Below are positions 1 through 8,211 of a stretch of DNA of 64,000 nucleotides, piece by piece (the stretch's first letter is position 1; the number at the start of each line of letters is the position of its first letter). Location: the NCBI RefSeq assembly GCF_014651075.1, contig NZ_BMWE01000001.1, forward strand, positions 1 through 64,000, written 5' to 3'. The DNA is from Streptomyces djakartensis. Its GTDB lineage: Bacteria; Actinomycetota; Actinomycetes; Streptomycetales; Streptomycetaceae. A program made the position numbers and the translations under genes. The notes under the pieces are model-generated. The model was given only the letters and a program-made list of their open reading frames with translations, did not search any database and was not told the origin of the DNA.

Positions 1-2
1 GC

Positions 3-986
3 ACCCCGCGCCGCCGTCGCCGCACTCGCGGCGGTGCGCCGGCCGGGTCGGCGCCGGTGGCGGCGGGCGGGTCGCCCGCCTCCGAGGAGGCGGAGAACGC
101 CGCAGCGACGGCGGAGGGCACGAGCGCGAGCGTGGACGCCCCTGAGGCGGCGAAGCCGCGTAGGCGCCGTACGCGCAGGTCGGAGACGCCGGCGGTGGAG
201 GCCGAGGCCGCGGTGACGCCGTCGGCCGAGCAGCCTGCGGCCCCGGCGGAGGCGGAGGCCACGCCGGACACGACCGCCCCGGTGACCACCGAGCCCGAGG
301 TGTCCGACACCAAGCCGCGCCGCCGCACCCGCAAGACAGCGGCGGCAGCCGCTGCCGAGTCGGTCGCCACGGCCGAGGGCACCGTGGAGCCCGCGCCGGA
401 GCAGACGGAGGCCAAGCCGCGCCGCACCCGCAAGGCAGCGGCGGCAGCCGCCGAGGCCGCCGTCGACACCGCCGAGGCCACCGAAACCAAGCCCCGCCGC
501 CGCACCCGCAAGGCCACCGAAACCGCCGACATCCCCGCCCAGACCGGCCAGGAACCGGAAGCCACCGAGGCCAAGCCGCGCCGCACGCGCAAGACGGCCG
601 CCAAGGCCGAGGCGAGCCTCGACACGGCCGAAGCGACCGACGCCAAGCCGCGCCGCACGCGCAAGACGGCGGCCACGGCACCGGACGCGGAGACCGCCGA
701 GGCCAAGCCGCGCCGCACCCGCAAGACAGCGGCGGCAGCCGCCGAGGCCGCCGTCGACACCGCCGAGGCCACGGAGACCAAGCCCCGCCGCCGCACCCGC
801 AAGGCCACCGAAACCGCCGACATCCCCGCCCAGACCGGCCAGGAACCGGAAGCCACCGAGGCCAAACCGCGCCGTGCCCGCAAGGCAACGGCCAAGGCCG
901 AGGCCGCGGAGGACGCGGTGGAGGCGAAGCCGAGGGTGCGCCGCACGCGCAAGGCCACGGCCACCGCGGAGCCCACGGAGGGCTGA
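3..986 (+). CDS. C-terminal tail of a basic Ala/Lys/Arg-rich protein (5' truncated)
   Basis: The reading frame is open from the window edge to the stop at 984-986, so only the last ~327 residues are present. There is no folded domain: the tail is made of units ending in KPRRTRK or KPRRRTRK, separated by Ala/Glu/Thr-rich spacers, and it opens with an Arg run (RRRRRTRGG). Such tails occur at the C-terminus of streptomycete DEAD/DEAH-box RNA helicases and other RNA- or DNA-binding proteins. A helicase is therefore my best guess, but no helicase motif is visible here. The alternating basic and acidic composition suggests a disordered nucleic-acid-binding tail. A large internal duplication lies inside it. 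A strong hairpin follows the stop codon. Confidence 0.72.
   Translation, partial: TPRRRRRTRGGAPAGSAPVAAGGSPASEEAENAAATAEGTSASVDAPEAAKPRRRRTRRSETPAVEAEAAVTPSAEQPAAPAEAEATPDTTAPVTTEPEVSDTKPRRRTRKTAAAAAAESVATAEGTVEPAPEQTEAKPRRTRKAAAAAAEAAVDTAEATETKPRRRTRKATETADIPAQTGQEPEATEAKPRRTRKTAAKAEASLDTAEATDAKPRRTRKTAATAPDAETAEAKPRRTRKTAAAAAEAAVDTAEATETKPRRRTRKATETADIPAQTGQEPEATEAKPRRARKATAKAEAAEDAVEAKPRVRRTRKATATAEPTEG
411..875 (+). repeat. Internal direct duplication of ~174 bp, 291 bp apart
   Basis: Bases 411-584 and 702-875 are nearly identical (only a few substitutions), offset by exactly 291 bp or 97 codons. Both copies encode an Ala-rich spacer, a KPRRRTRK box and the spacer ADIPAQTGQEPEATEAKPRR. 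The repeat preserves the frame and is a coding repeat, not a mobile element. Confidence 0.9.
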
Positions 987-993
987 TGCTCCC

Positions 994-1034
994 CCGACGG
1001 CCCGGTCCCACCCGGCGTGGGGCCGGGCCGTCGG
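994..1034 (+). terminator. Hairpin terminator after the basic-tail protein
   Basis: An 18-bp stem (994-1011 with 1017-1034, one G.U pair) and a 5-base loop begin 8 bases after the stop codon. There is no T-run, as is usual for Streptomyces terminators. Confidence 0.75.
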
Positions 1035-1116
1035 CATTCCCCGCGGTGCGGGCCGCCACGGATGCCGCCCGTCGACGCACGCCCCGGACCGGACCCCCAC
1101 CCGCTACCCTCGCCCC

Positions 1117-2013
1117 GTGACCAGGCCACCCACGTTCGCCCCACCCCCCGGCGCCCGCGCATACGCCCTGCGCACGACCCGGGGTGAGTTCGCCGTCGTG
1201 GACTCCTCGCCCGACGCCGGTACGGAGGTCAGGGGCGTCGCCCTGCTGTTGCCCGGGTTCACCGGGAGCAAGGAGGACTTCGGGCTGCTGCACGAGCCGC
1301 TCGGAGCACGTGGGTACCGGGTCGTCGCCGTTGACGGCCGGGGGCAGTTCGAGTCCGACGGGCCGGTCGACGACGAAGCCGCCTATGCCCAGCGGGAACT
1401 GGCGCGGGACGTGCTCGCGCAGGCCGAGGCGCTCGGCGTGCCCGTGCACCTCGTCGGGCACTCGTTCGGCGGGCAGGTCGCCCGTGCGGCCGTGCTGCTC
1501 GACCACTCCCCCTTCCTCTCCCTCACCCTCGTCTCGTCGGGCCCGGCGGAGATCTCCGTGTCGCAGCAGGAGCGCGTGAAACTGCTGCGGGACGCGCTCG
1601 CCGTGATGTCGATGGAGAGCGTGTGGGAGGCCATCCAGGCGATGGGGCCTCCGGAGGAGGTCGGTGGGCCCGCACGCGGCCTGGGTGACCAGGAGCAGTT
1701 GCGCCGCCGCTGGCTGGGCAACAAGCCCGCCCAGCTCCTGGCCACCGGGCGGCAGTTGTGCACCGAGCCGGACCGCGTCGCCGAACTGGCCGCCCTGCCG
1801 CTGCCGTTCCACGTCCTGTCCGGCGCCCACGACGACACCTGGCCGGTGGCGATCCTCGACGACATGGCCGTACGGCTGAACGCGCACCGCACGGTCGTCA
1901 CGGGAGCCGAGCACTCCCCCAACGCCGATCAGCCCCTCCCGACCGCCCGGGCCCTGGCCGACTTCTGGGACAGCACCAGGACGAGTGCGCCTCGGGATCG
2001 GCCGATGGCGTGA
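1117..2013 (+). CDS. Alpha/beta hydrolase
   Basis: A 298-aa single-domain alpha/beta hydrolase, cytoplasmic with no signal peptide; the substrate cannot be told from sequence. The nucleophile elbow reads GHSFGG, the strand-loop after beta-1 reads LLPGFTGSKED (oxyanion region), the acid is in SGAHDDTWP and the catalytic His in GAEHSPNADQP. I chose the GTG at 1117 because the protein then starts just before the hydrolase fold. Upstream sequence in the same frame overlaps the preceding gene and the hairpin at 994-1034. A TACCCT box at 1105-1110 just upstream could be a -10 element, which would make the transcript nearly leaderless. The gene is convergent with the NYN-domain gene. Confidence 0.88.
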   Translation: MTRPPTFAPPPGARAYALRTTRGEFAVVDSSPDAGTEVRGVALLLPGFTGSKEDFGLLHEPLGARGYRVVAVDGRGQFESDGPVDDEAAYAQRELARDVLAQAEALGVPVHLVGHSFGGQVARAAVLLDHSPFLSLTLVSSGPAEISVSQQERVKLLRDALAVMSMESVWEAIQAMGPPEEVGGPARGLGDQEQLRRRWLGNKPAQLLATGRQLCTEPDRVAELAALPLPFHVLSGAHDDTWPVAILDDMAVRLNAHRTVVTGAEHSPNADQPLPTARALADFWDSTRTSAPRDRPMA

Positions 2014-2121
2014 TCGTCCGGCCCGCCCGGCCGGTGGATCCCCTTCCGTCGCCGCCCCGGCCACTCCCAGCACCCGACATGCCCGCAGTGGTCCCATGAG
2101 AGGCCACTTCGAACACGGACC

Positions 2122-3015
2122 CTAGTACTGCGTCCGCAGGTGCTCCCAGAAGCCGTCCCGCAGCGCACGCCTGAGGTCCGCCTGTCCGCGCAACGAGTAC
2201 TGGAGCAGTCCTTCCGCCTCGACGAGCAGGTCCTGGTCCACCGAGCCCGGCAGGTAGGGGTGTCCGGGCAGCAGTTCGACCAGCGTGTCGCGGCCGCGCG
2301 CCACGAGCCACTTCGCCGCGATCTGCGCGCCCACGAACCGCACGTCCTCGCGTGTGGGGCGGCCCGCCGCCGCCTCGTACGCGGCAGCCGTGCGGCGTGA
2401 GACGTACGGCTTGAAGAACTCGAGGTCGAAGGTGCGCTGGCTGTCGACCTCCCAGAGCAGCGGCTCGGCCTGGTTGCGGCCTTCCGGCGCCTCGATGCCC
2501 CAGAGGTGGACCCGGGCGCCGTACCCCTGGGCCGCCTCCACCGCCGACACCAGGTCCTCGTCGCCGCCGATCAGGGCCGCGTCACTGATCGCGCGGTGCC
2601 GGGCGAGGGACTCCAGATCGGTGCGGATGAGCGAGTCGACGCCCTTCTGCTGGTTGTTGGCGTTCAGATTGCCCAGCCGTACCTTCACGTCGGGCAGCTC
2701 CGCGATGGTCTGCTGTTCCGCCGTGTGGATGCGGCGGCGGGCGCCGTCGTACCAGTAGACCCGCAGCAGCCTGCTGTCGGCGAAGATGCTGCGGGCCCTG
2801 TCGATGAGCGCGTCGATCAGGCCCTCGGCGTCCAGGTCGAAGGCGCGGCGGTCCTCCGTTCCGGCGACGAGCCGTCCCGCGGCGGCGTAGAGGTACCCCG
2901 CGTCGACGAAGATCGCATGGGTGGAGGGCGTCTTCGCCACCTCGGCGAGCATGCGCTGGAGCAGCTCGTTGGTGCGGTCGACGCGAGCGCTGAGGGCCGC
3001 GAGGTCGTCGTTCAT
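2122..3015 (-). CDS. NYN-domain (PIN-like, LabA/DUF88) putative ribonuclease
   Basis: A 297-aa protein. After a short N-terminal helical segment comes a NYN/DUF88 domain: IFVDAGYLY supplies the first acidic residue and ALIGGDEDLV the second acidic cluster, as in PIN-like metal-dependent RNases. The C-terminal ~90 residues form a separate helical region (REDVRFVGAQIAAKWL) often found behind NYN domains. The start at 3015 (MNDDLAAL) is preferred; in-frame ATG 3024 and a start at 3093 are possible. NYN proteins are predicted RNA-processing nucleases, and the RNA target is unknown. The ~230-bp divergent region to the next gene is unusually AT-rich around 3089-3125 and probably holds the promoters. 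Confidence 0.85.
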   Translation of the reverse strand: MNDDLAALSARVDRTNELLQRMLAEVAKTPSTHAIFVDAGYLYAAAGRLVAGTEDRRAFDLDAEGLIDALIDRARSIFADSRLLRVYWYDGARRRIHTAEQQTIAELPDVKVRLGNLNANNQQKGVDSLIRTDLESLARHRAISDAALIGGDEDLVSAVEAAQGYGARVHLWGIEAPEGRNQAEPLLWEVDSQRTFDLEFFKPYVSRRTAAAYEAAAGRPTREDVRFVGAQIAAKWLVARGRDTLVELLPGHPYLPGSVDQDLLVEAEGLLQYSLRGQADLRRALRDGFWEHLRTQY

Positions 3016-3244
3016 CACCTCCATTGTCCCGGCGGTCACGCTGCGAACACAACCGGTCCCGATCGGTCCCGTAACGACACTCTTACGGCTCATTAATTAG
3101 CCGGTCGAAAAATTTCCTTAGCGTAGGGAATGTTTGAACCATGCAGCCCTGTTGACTCATACGGAACACCGAGCACCGCAGCCTGGTGGGCCGGCCACTC
3201 AAGTAGTTCTCCTCAGGAGGATGACCAGACGAAGGGAGAAGCCC

Positions 3245-3397
3245 TTGCGCTTCGAAATCATGCACCTCGACGACGTCGACGGCACGCCTGTGGACTCGAC
3301 CGTTGTGGACGCCGCCTCCGTCAACCGCATCGTTCAGCAGGCCGCCGCCATCGGGCAGCGCCTGTGGATCCGCCCGGCCGAGACCGCGGCCTCATAA
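3245..3397 (+). CDS. Conserved 50-aa small protein, TTG start
   Basis: A short acidic-then-hydrophobic protein (FEIMHLDDVDGTPVDST, then VNRIVQQAAAIGQRLWIRP). I recognise this as a small protein conserved in Streptomyces without a known function. The TTG at 3245 is chosen because a good ribosome site (AAGGGAG, 3232-3238) lies 6 bases before it and the conserved part begins there. The ATG at 3221 is in frame, but its GGAGG sequence abuts the codon directly, which is too close. No membrane segment. A hairpin terminator follows within 26 bases, so it is probably monocistronic. Confidence 0.75.
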   Translation: MRFEIMHLDDVDGTPVDSTVVDAASVNRIVQQAAAIGQRLWIRPAETAAS

Positions 3398-3422
3398 CGC
3401 GCGGCTCTCCCCCACACACCTC

Positions 3423-3458
3423 GGAGCCCCCGCCCGGCATCGGCCGTGCGGGGGCTCC
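3423..3458 (+). terminator. Hairpin terminator
   Basis: A perfect 11-bp stem GGAGCCCCCGC / GCGGGGGCTCC (3423-3433 with 3448-3458), 25 bases after the small gene and 77 bases before the protease-hydrolase gene. Confidence 0.8.
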
Positions 3459-3534
3459 GCTGTTGCGGACCACCGTGGCCGGGGGCGTACTGGCTGAGGG
3501 GCACGGTGAGAGCCAGAACAGGACGGTGGGCCAC

Positions 3535-5625
3535 ATGTCGGTGATGGACCGGTCGCACGTGGAGCTGCAGGAACAGGCCGCTGCCGAGGCCGCGCGGCGG
3601 TACGAGGACTCGGCCGCCGAGCGGGAGCGGGTCGAGGGCCGGCTGGCCTCCGGAGTGCGGTTCCCGGACACTCCGGACGCGCTCGCCGCCCGCGCCGACC
3701 GGATCCTCGACCGGGGCGGTCTGTCGCCCTCGGCGGTCGTGGCGGACATCCACCGCGAGGCCATGGACCTGCCCCAGGCCAACGAACGCGTCATCGACCT
3801 GTCCAACGAACTGCAGGCCTGGAGCTTCCTGCCGCGCGGGGTGCGGGCCGGAGCGACGGTGGCCCGGATCACGCTGCGCCGCGACGGCCGTGAGCTTCCG
3901 CACGGCACGGGTTTCATGGTGTCGCCACGGCTGATGATGACCAACCACCACGTCCTGCCCGACGAGGGCTTCGCACGCCAGTGCTTCGCGGAGTTCAACG
4001 CCCAGGTCACGGTCGACAACATGCCCGACACCACTGTCCGTATGGAGTTCGACCCGGGCACCTTCTTCACGGCGGACCGGCGGCTGGACTTCGCCCTGGT
4101 GGCTGTCGCGCCGGCCCAGGACGGCCGCCCGCCGGGCGAGATCTTCGGCTGGAACCGGCTCAGCGTGCAGCTCGGCAAGCTGGTGCTCGGCGAGAAGGTG
4201 AACATCATCGGCCACCCGGACGGGCGGCTCAAGGAGATCGTGCTGCGCGACAACGCGGTGCTGGTGCGGCTCGACGACTTCGTCCACTACAGAACGGACA
4301 CCCGCCCCGGCAACTCGGGCTCCCCGGTCTTCAACGACCAGTGGGAGGTGGTGGCCCTGCACCACAGCGGCGTGCCGAGGAGGGACGGCCAGGGGCGTGT
4401 CCTGCGGCAGGACGGCCGGCCCTGGCAGCAGGGCGACGGCGACGACGCGATCGACTGGGTCGCCAACGAGGGCGTCCGCATCAGCTCCGTGCTGAGGCAC
4501 CTGGCCGGGCTGGACGTGGACCGGGGGCGGCGGGCGCTGCTGGCCGAGATGGGCCCGGACTCCGGCCTGGACCAGGGCGCGGCCGCCGCCACGCCTCAGC
4601 CGGAGCGCACCACTCCTGCCGTCTCCGGGGGCACGGGCCCGACGGTCTCCGCCGCCCCGGTGGCGGCGCCCCTGACGGAGAGCGAGACCCGGTCGCAGCC
4701 CACGAAGAAGGGGCGCCCGGCGCGGAGTACCGCGTTCGGCGGCCGTCGGCACCTGGTCTTCCTGCACGGCAGGGACCAGCAGGGCGAGGAGCCCGACGAC
4801 CTCCGCCGGAAGTGGACGGCCGGCCTGAACCGCGGGCTGACCCTCGCCTCACTGCCCCCGCTCGACCCGAACGACGTGTGGTTCCCGTTCTACGGCACGA
4901 GACTGGCCGGCCTGGTGAGCGGACGGGAGAGCACGGCCGGGGCCGTCGGCCTCGACCAGGTGAACGCCGCCGCTGCGGCCGAGGTCTTCGCGGCCGAGTC
5001 ACCCACCGGCGCTTACGAGCAGCTGCTCTACGAGGCTGCCGCCCGGGCCGGCATGCCCCAGAACGGCCCGGCGACCACGGAGGGGTTCGGCGCGGGCCTG
5101 GTCGGCGCACTGCACCGGCCGCTGAGCTGGCTGGCCGCCCGCTCGGACGTGGACGAGTGGACCATCGCCACGTTCCTGCGGGACGTCGACCTGTACCTCG
5201 GCGACAGCGCCGTGCGGCAGGCCGTGCTGGACAGCGTCATGGAGACCATGCCCGCCACGGGAGACCTGGTCCTGGTCACGCACAGCCTGGGCACCGTCGT
5301 CGGCATGGACCTGCTGAGCCGGCTCCCCGCCGGCCTCGACCCCGTCCTGCTCGTCACCGCAGGCAGCCCGCTGGGGCTGGACGGCGTCAACGAACGGCTG
5401 CTCGCCCGCGGCCCGCACCGGCCACCCCGGGTGCGTGACTGGGTCAACGTCTGGTGCCCCACCGACGCGGTCGCCATCGGCTGCCCGCTGGAGGACGAGC
5501 GGTGGGGCAAACTCACCCAACTGGCCGTCTCCAACGGCCGCGACCGGGCCCACAAGATCGAGGAGTACCTCTCCCACCCGGGAGCGGCCGGTGCCATCGG
5601 CTCGGTGCTCACCGGCCGGACCTGA
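3535..5625 (+). CDS. Trypsin-like serine protease fused to an alpha/beta hydrolase
   Basis: A 696-aa two-enzyme fusion. Residues ~1-100 are helical and charged. Residues ~105-310 form a chymotrypsin-fold protease with a full triad: His139 in TNHHVLPDEG, Asp185 in RRLDFALVAV, Ser261 in TRPGNSGSPVF. A Pro/Thr/Ala linker (~345-400) leads to a second module (~400-690) that resembles PGAP1/lipase-like alpha/beta hydrolases: VFLHGRD near the start and a nucleophile elbow THSLGT with Ser584. The acid and base of the second triad are less certain (candidates lie in CPTDAVAIG and near the end). No signal peptide, so probably cytoplasmic. The start at 3535 fits the domain layout; ATG 3544 is an alternative. 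It is transcribed alone. Protease-hydrolase fusions of this sort are not assigned to a pathway I know. Confidence 0.85.
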   Translation: MSVMDRSHVELQEQAAAEAARRYEDSAAERERVEGRLASGVRFPDTPDALAARADRILDRGGLSPSAVVADIHREAMDLPQANERVIDLSNELQAWSFLPRGVRAGATVARITLRRDGRELPHGTGFMVSPRLMMTNHHVLPDEGFARQCFAEFNAQVTVDNMPDTTVRMEFDPGTFFTADRRLDFALVAVAPAQDGRPPGEIFGWNRLSVQLGKLVLGEKVNIIGHPDGRLKEIVLRDNAVLVRLDDFVHYRTDTRPGNSGSPVFNDQWEVVALHHSGVPRRDGQGRVLRQDGRPWQQGDGDDAIDWVANEGVRISSVLRHLAGLDVDRGRRALLAEMGPDSGLDQGAAAATPQPERTTPAVSGGTGPTVSAAPVAAPLTESETRSQPTKKGRPARSTAFGGRRHLVFLHGRDQQGEEPDDLRRKWTAGLNRGLTLASLPPLDPNDVWFPFYGTRLAGLVSGRESTAGAVGLDQVNAAAAAEVFAAESPTGAYEQLLYEAAARAGMPQNGPATTEGFGAGLVGALHRPLSWLAARSDVDEWTIATFLRDVDLYLGDSAVRQAVLDSVMETMPATGDLVLVTHSLGTVVGMDLLSRLPAGLDPVLLVTAGSPLGLDGVNERLLARGPHRPPRVRDWVNVWCPTDAVAIGCPLEDERWGKLTQLAVSNGRDRAHKIEEYLSHPGAAGAIGSVLTGRT

Positions 5626-5633
5626 GGCGGCCG

Positions 5634-6239
5634 TCAGCTCCCCTGGATCACCTGGGTGACACCGTTGATGATCTGCTGCACGGCGATCGCGGAGAGCATC
5701 ATGCCCGCGAGCCGCGTCACCAGCACCACGCCGCCGTCCTTGATGATCCGGATGATCACCAGTGAGTAGCGCATCACCAGCCACAGCACGACGTGGATGG
5801 CGAGGATCGCCGTCCACACCGACACCTGCGTGGCCACGCTGTGTGCCTTCTGCACGGCGAGGATGACCGACACGATCGCCCCCGGCCCGGCCAGCAGCGG
5901 CATGCCCAGCGGCACGAGCGCGACGTTGACGTCCTTGGTCTGCTTCGGCTCGTCGGTCTTGCCGGTCAGCAGATCAAGGGCGATCAGCAGGAGCAACAGC
6001 CCACCCGCGATCATCAACGCGGGCACGGAGACATGCAGGTAGTTCAGGATCTGATGCCCCAGCAGCCCGAACACGGTGATCACGCCACCGGCCACGCAGA
6101 CGGCCTGGAAGGCCATCCGCTTCTGCACCTTGCCGGGCCGCCCGGCGGTGAGCGCGAGGAAGATCGGGGTGATCCCCGGGGGGTCCATGATCACGAAGAG
6201 GGTGAGGAAGAGGGAGCCGAAGACGGCGAGGTCGAACAT
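5634..6239 (-). CDS. MarC family integral membrane protein
   Basis: A 201-aa protein with six predicted membrane helices and the MarC family signature near the N-terminus (FVIMDPPGITPIFLALT), plus the second half-repeat (PLGMPLLAGPGAIVSVI). MarC proteins were once linked to multiple antibiotic resistance, but their transported substrate is unknown. The length is typical for the family. The gene is convergent with the protease-hydrolase gene, with the stop codons only 8 bases apart. Confidence 0.92.
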   Translation of the reverse strand: MFDLAVFGSLFLTLFVIMDPPGITPIFLALTAGRPGKVQKRMAFQAVCVAGGVITVFGLLGHQILNYLHVSVPALMIAGGLLLLLIALDLLTGKTDEPKQTKDVNVALVPLGMPLLAGPGAIVSVILAVQKAHSVATQVSVWTAILAIHVVLWLVMRYSLVIIRIIKDGGVVLVTRLAGMMLSAIAVQQIINGVTQVIQGS

Positions 6240-6362
6240 GAGCGTATGGGCCTTGTGAGTGTCGGGGGAGGAGCGCTACCGCTCGGGCAGGCGTTCCGCA
6301 CGGCGGAACGGCGGGCACAGCGGACAGCGCCGAGTGCCTGAGAACAGACCTGGGAGAGAAAT

Positions 6363-7220
6363 TCAGACCCCGCCGGCCCCGGGCACCGGAAACGCCCCGA
6401 ACGCCCGCCGCGTGATCTCCCCGTACACCTCGGGATCCGTCGTGTACTCCCCGAGCACACAGGTCTTCCGACTGCCGTGGTAGTCCGAGGACCCGGTCAC
6501 AAGAAGTCCCAGCTCCTTCGCCAGCCCCCGAAGCCGCGCACGCGTATCCGCGTCGTGGTCCATGTGATCGACCTCGACGCCGTCCAGCCCGGCCGCGGCC
6601 ATCTCGGCGATCGCGGTCTCCGGCACCGTACGCCCCCGCTTGCTCGCCCCCGGGTGCGCGAACACGGCGACCCCGCCCGCGCCCTTGATCAGCCGGATCG
6701 CCTCGAAGGGGTCGGTCTCGTGCTTCGCCACGAAGGCCCGGCCGCCGTCGGCCAGCCAGTCCTGGGTGAAGGCGTCACTGACGGTCGGCACCACGCCGAG
6801 CTCCACGAGCGCGCTCGCGACATGCGGCCGCCCGACGGACCCGTCACCGGCGATCCGCGACACCTGCTCCCAGGTCACCGGAACGCCCAGCTCCTGGATC
6901 TTGGCGACCATGCCCCGCGCCCTCGGCACCCGGTCGTCCCGCACCAGCTCCCGCTCGGCGAGCAGGGCCGGCTCCTCGGCGTCGAACAGATAGGCCAGCA
7001 TGTGCATGCTGATCCCGTCGAGCCGGCAGGACAGCTCGGCCCCGGTGACCAGCGTGAGCCCCTCGGGCACTGCGGCGATCGCCTCGGCGTGCCCACGGGT
7101 GGTGTCGTGATCGGTCAGCGCGACGACGTCCAGCCCGGCGGCGGCGGCCTTCCGCACCAGCTCGCCCGGCGCGTCCGTACCGTCGCTGGCGGTGGAGTGG
7201 GTGTGCAGATCGATACGCAC
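6363..7220 (-). CDS. PHP-domain phosphoesterase (YciV/RNase AM-like)
   Basis: A 285-aa PHP protein. The metal-binding motifs are clear: DLHTHSTASDGT at the N-terminus, TDHDTT near residue 40, a GAELSC segment, FAHPGA and SSDYHG near the C-terminus. Relatives hydrolyse 3',5'-nucleoside bisphosphates or trim RNA 5' ends. The GTG at 7220 puts VRIDLHTHS at the N-terminus as in the family; an upstream start at 7247 would add 9 residues with no family match. It lies 123 bp upstream of marC on the same strand and may be co-transcribed. Confidence 0.88.
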   Translation of the reverse strand: MRIDLHTHSTASDGTDAPGELVRKAAAAGLDVVALTDHDTTRGHAEAIAAVPEGLTLVTGAELSCRLDGISMHMLAYLFDAEEPALLAERELVRDDRVPRARGMVAKIQELGVPVTWEQVSRIAGDGSVGRPHVASALVELGVVPTVSDAFTQDWLADGGRAFVAKHETDPFEAIRLIKGAGGVAVFAHPGASKRGRTVPETAIAEMAAAGLDGVEVDHMDHDADTRARLRGLAKELGLLVTGSSDYHGSRKTCVLGEYTTDPEVYGEITRRAFGAFPVPGAGGV

Positions 7221-7334
7221 GACACGAACTCCAGACACGAACGGCACAAACAGGGCTGCTCAAGGATAACCACATTTTCAACGCCCGCCGTCACACCCGA
7301 ACCCGTCGAGCGCCCCCTACAAGAACGTCCCCGA

Positions 7335-7380
7335 AGGGGCGTGGGGAACTGCGCGACCAGCCACAGCAGACCCGCGGCCG
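7335..7380 (+). repeat. Dispersed intergenic repeat, copy A
   Basis: The core AGGGGCGTGGGGAACTGCGC followed by GACCAGCCACA and ACCCGCGG closely matches 16231-16275. It lies between the PHP gene and the DUF6758 gene. I recognise this string as a repeat common in Streptomyces intergenic regions. Confidence 0.75.
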
Positions 7381-7411
7381 CCGACACACCAGAACCCCCG
7401 CCCCCTGGGCG

Positions 7412-8053
7412 CTACGGCTGAAGCAAGCGCGGCGACAACGCCCCGCACGGCACCAGCTCGACCTCGGCCCCGGCGTCCCGCAGATCCGCCAGCACCAGCT
7501 CGTCGTACATCAGCAGCCCGGACTGCTCGGGCCACACCACGGCCCACAGCCACATCCCCAGCGCCTCACCCGCGAACACCGCCCGGTCTTCCGGCGCCCC
7601 GGACACATGCCACAACGGCGTCGGCCGCCCCGCGGCGAGCACCTTCGCCTGAGCCGGCTTCCCCACGTCCATGTACGGCCCGGGATCCGGCCCGTCGATC
7701 CCCGCGTACCGTGCCCCGAGCCCGACACCCAGCTCCTCGGCCACCAGGATCAACTCACCCATGCCGCCGAGCGGTCCGGGCCCGGTGCAGGCCACCGCCG
7801 TGGCGCGCCCGCCGGTGCGGTCGTCGCCCGCGCCGGCCACCCCGGTGAACAGCCACCCCACCGGCAGCGGCCACGGCATCCACACCGGCACCCGCGCGCG
7901 GTGCACCACCACGTTGAGGGCGTCGACGCTGGGCGGTATCACGGGCTGCACCGGATGGACGGTGCCGTGCACGTCGCACTGCCACGAGTCGGAGAAGAGG
8001 CCGGGAGCCCTGACCCGGCCACCGCACTTCGGGCAACTGGGTTCGCCCCTCAT
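7412..8053 (-). CDS. DUF6758 family protein with N-terminal zinc ribbon
   Basis: A 213-aa protein conserved in Streptomyces and often labelled phosphotransacetylase without support. It begins with a single zinc knuckle (CPKCGG at residues 7-12, with a second Cys/His pair in WQCDVHG), then a Trp/Pro-rich region (VPVWMPWPLPVGW) and a Gly-rich stretch. No catalytic motif is evident. It is the first gene on its strand after a divergent 158-bp spacer shared with the MFS gene. Confidence 0.8.
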   Translation of the reverse strand: MRGEPSCPKCGGRVRAPGLFSDSWQCDVHGTVHPVQPVIPPSVDALNVVVHRARVPVWMPWPLPVGWLFTGVAGAGDDRTGGRATAVACTGPGPLGGMGELILVAEELGVGLGARYAGIDGPDPGPYMDVGKPAQAKVLAAGRPTPLWHVSGAPEDRAVFAGEALGMWLWAVVWPEQSGLLMYDELVLADLRDAGAEVELVPCGALSPRLLQP

Positions 8054-8133
8054 AGGGCCCCACGGTCCTACCCCCGCCCCGCCGCGTCAAGGACGATCAC
8101 CCAACCGGACGGAACCCTTCACGCCGACATTAG

Positions 8134-8162
8134 ATGTACGTTACATTAGTTAGCGTGACTAA
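8134..8162 (+). promoter_or_regulatory. Nested inverted repeats upstream of the MFS gene (operator-like)
   Basis: Two adjoining dyads lie 50-78 bp before the MFS start: ATGTA-CGT-TACAT (8134-8146) and TTAGT-N7-ACTAA (8146-8162). This AT-rich patch stands out in GC-rich DNA. It has the size and position of a MarR- or TetR-type operator overlapping the promoter. No regulator gene is adjacent. Confidence 0.6.
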
Positions 8163-8211
8163 TTTAGTGTGTGCATGTGCCAACCAACCCCGTCTCGGAA
8201 AGGGAGCAAGC

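Noticed and set aside
411..875. CRISPR-like repeats
   Set aside because: Only two long copies inside a coding frame; no spacer array and no cas genes in the window.
3130..3534. Upstream extension of the protease-hydrolase gene
   Set aside because: The extension would read through the small gene at 3245 and the terminator at 3423-3458, and its sequence does not resemble a protein domain.
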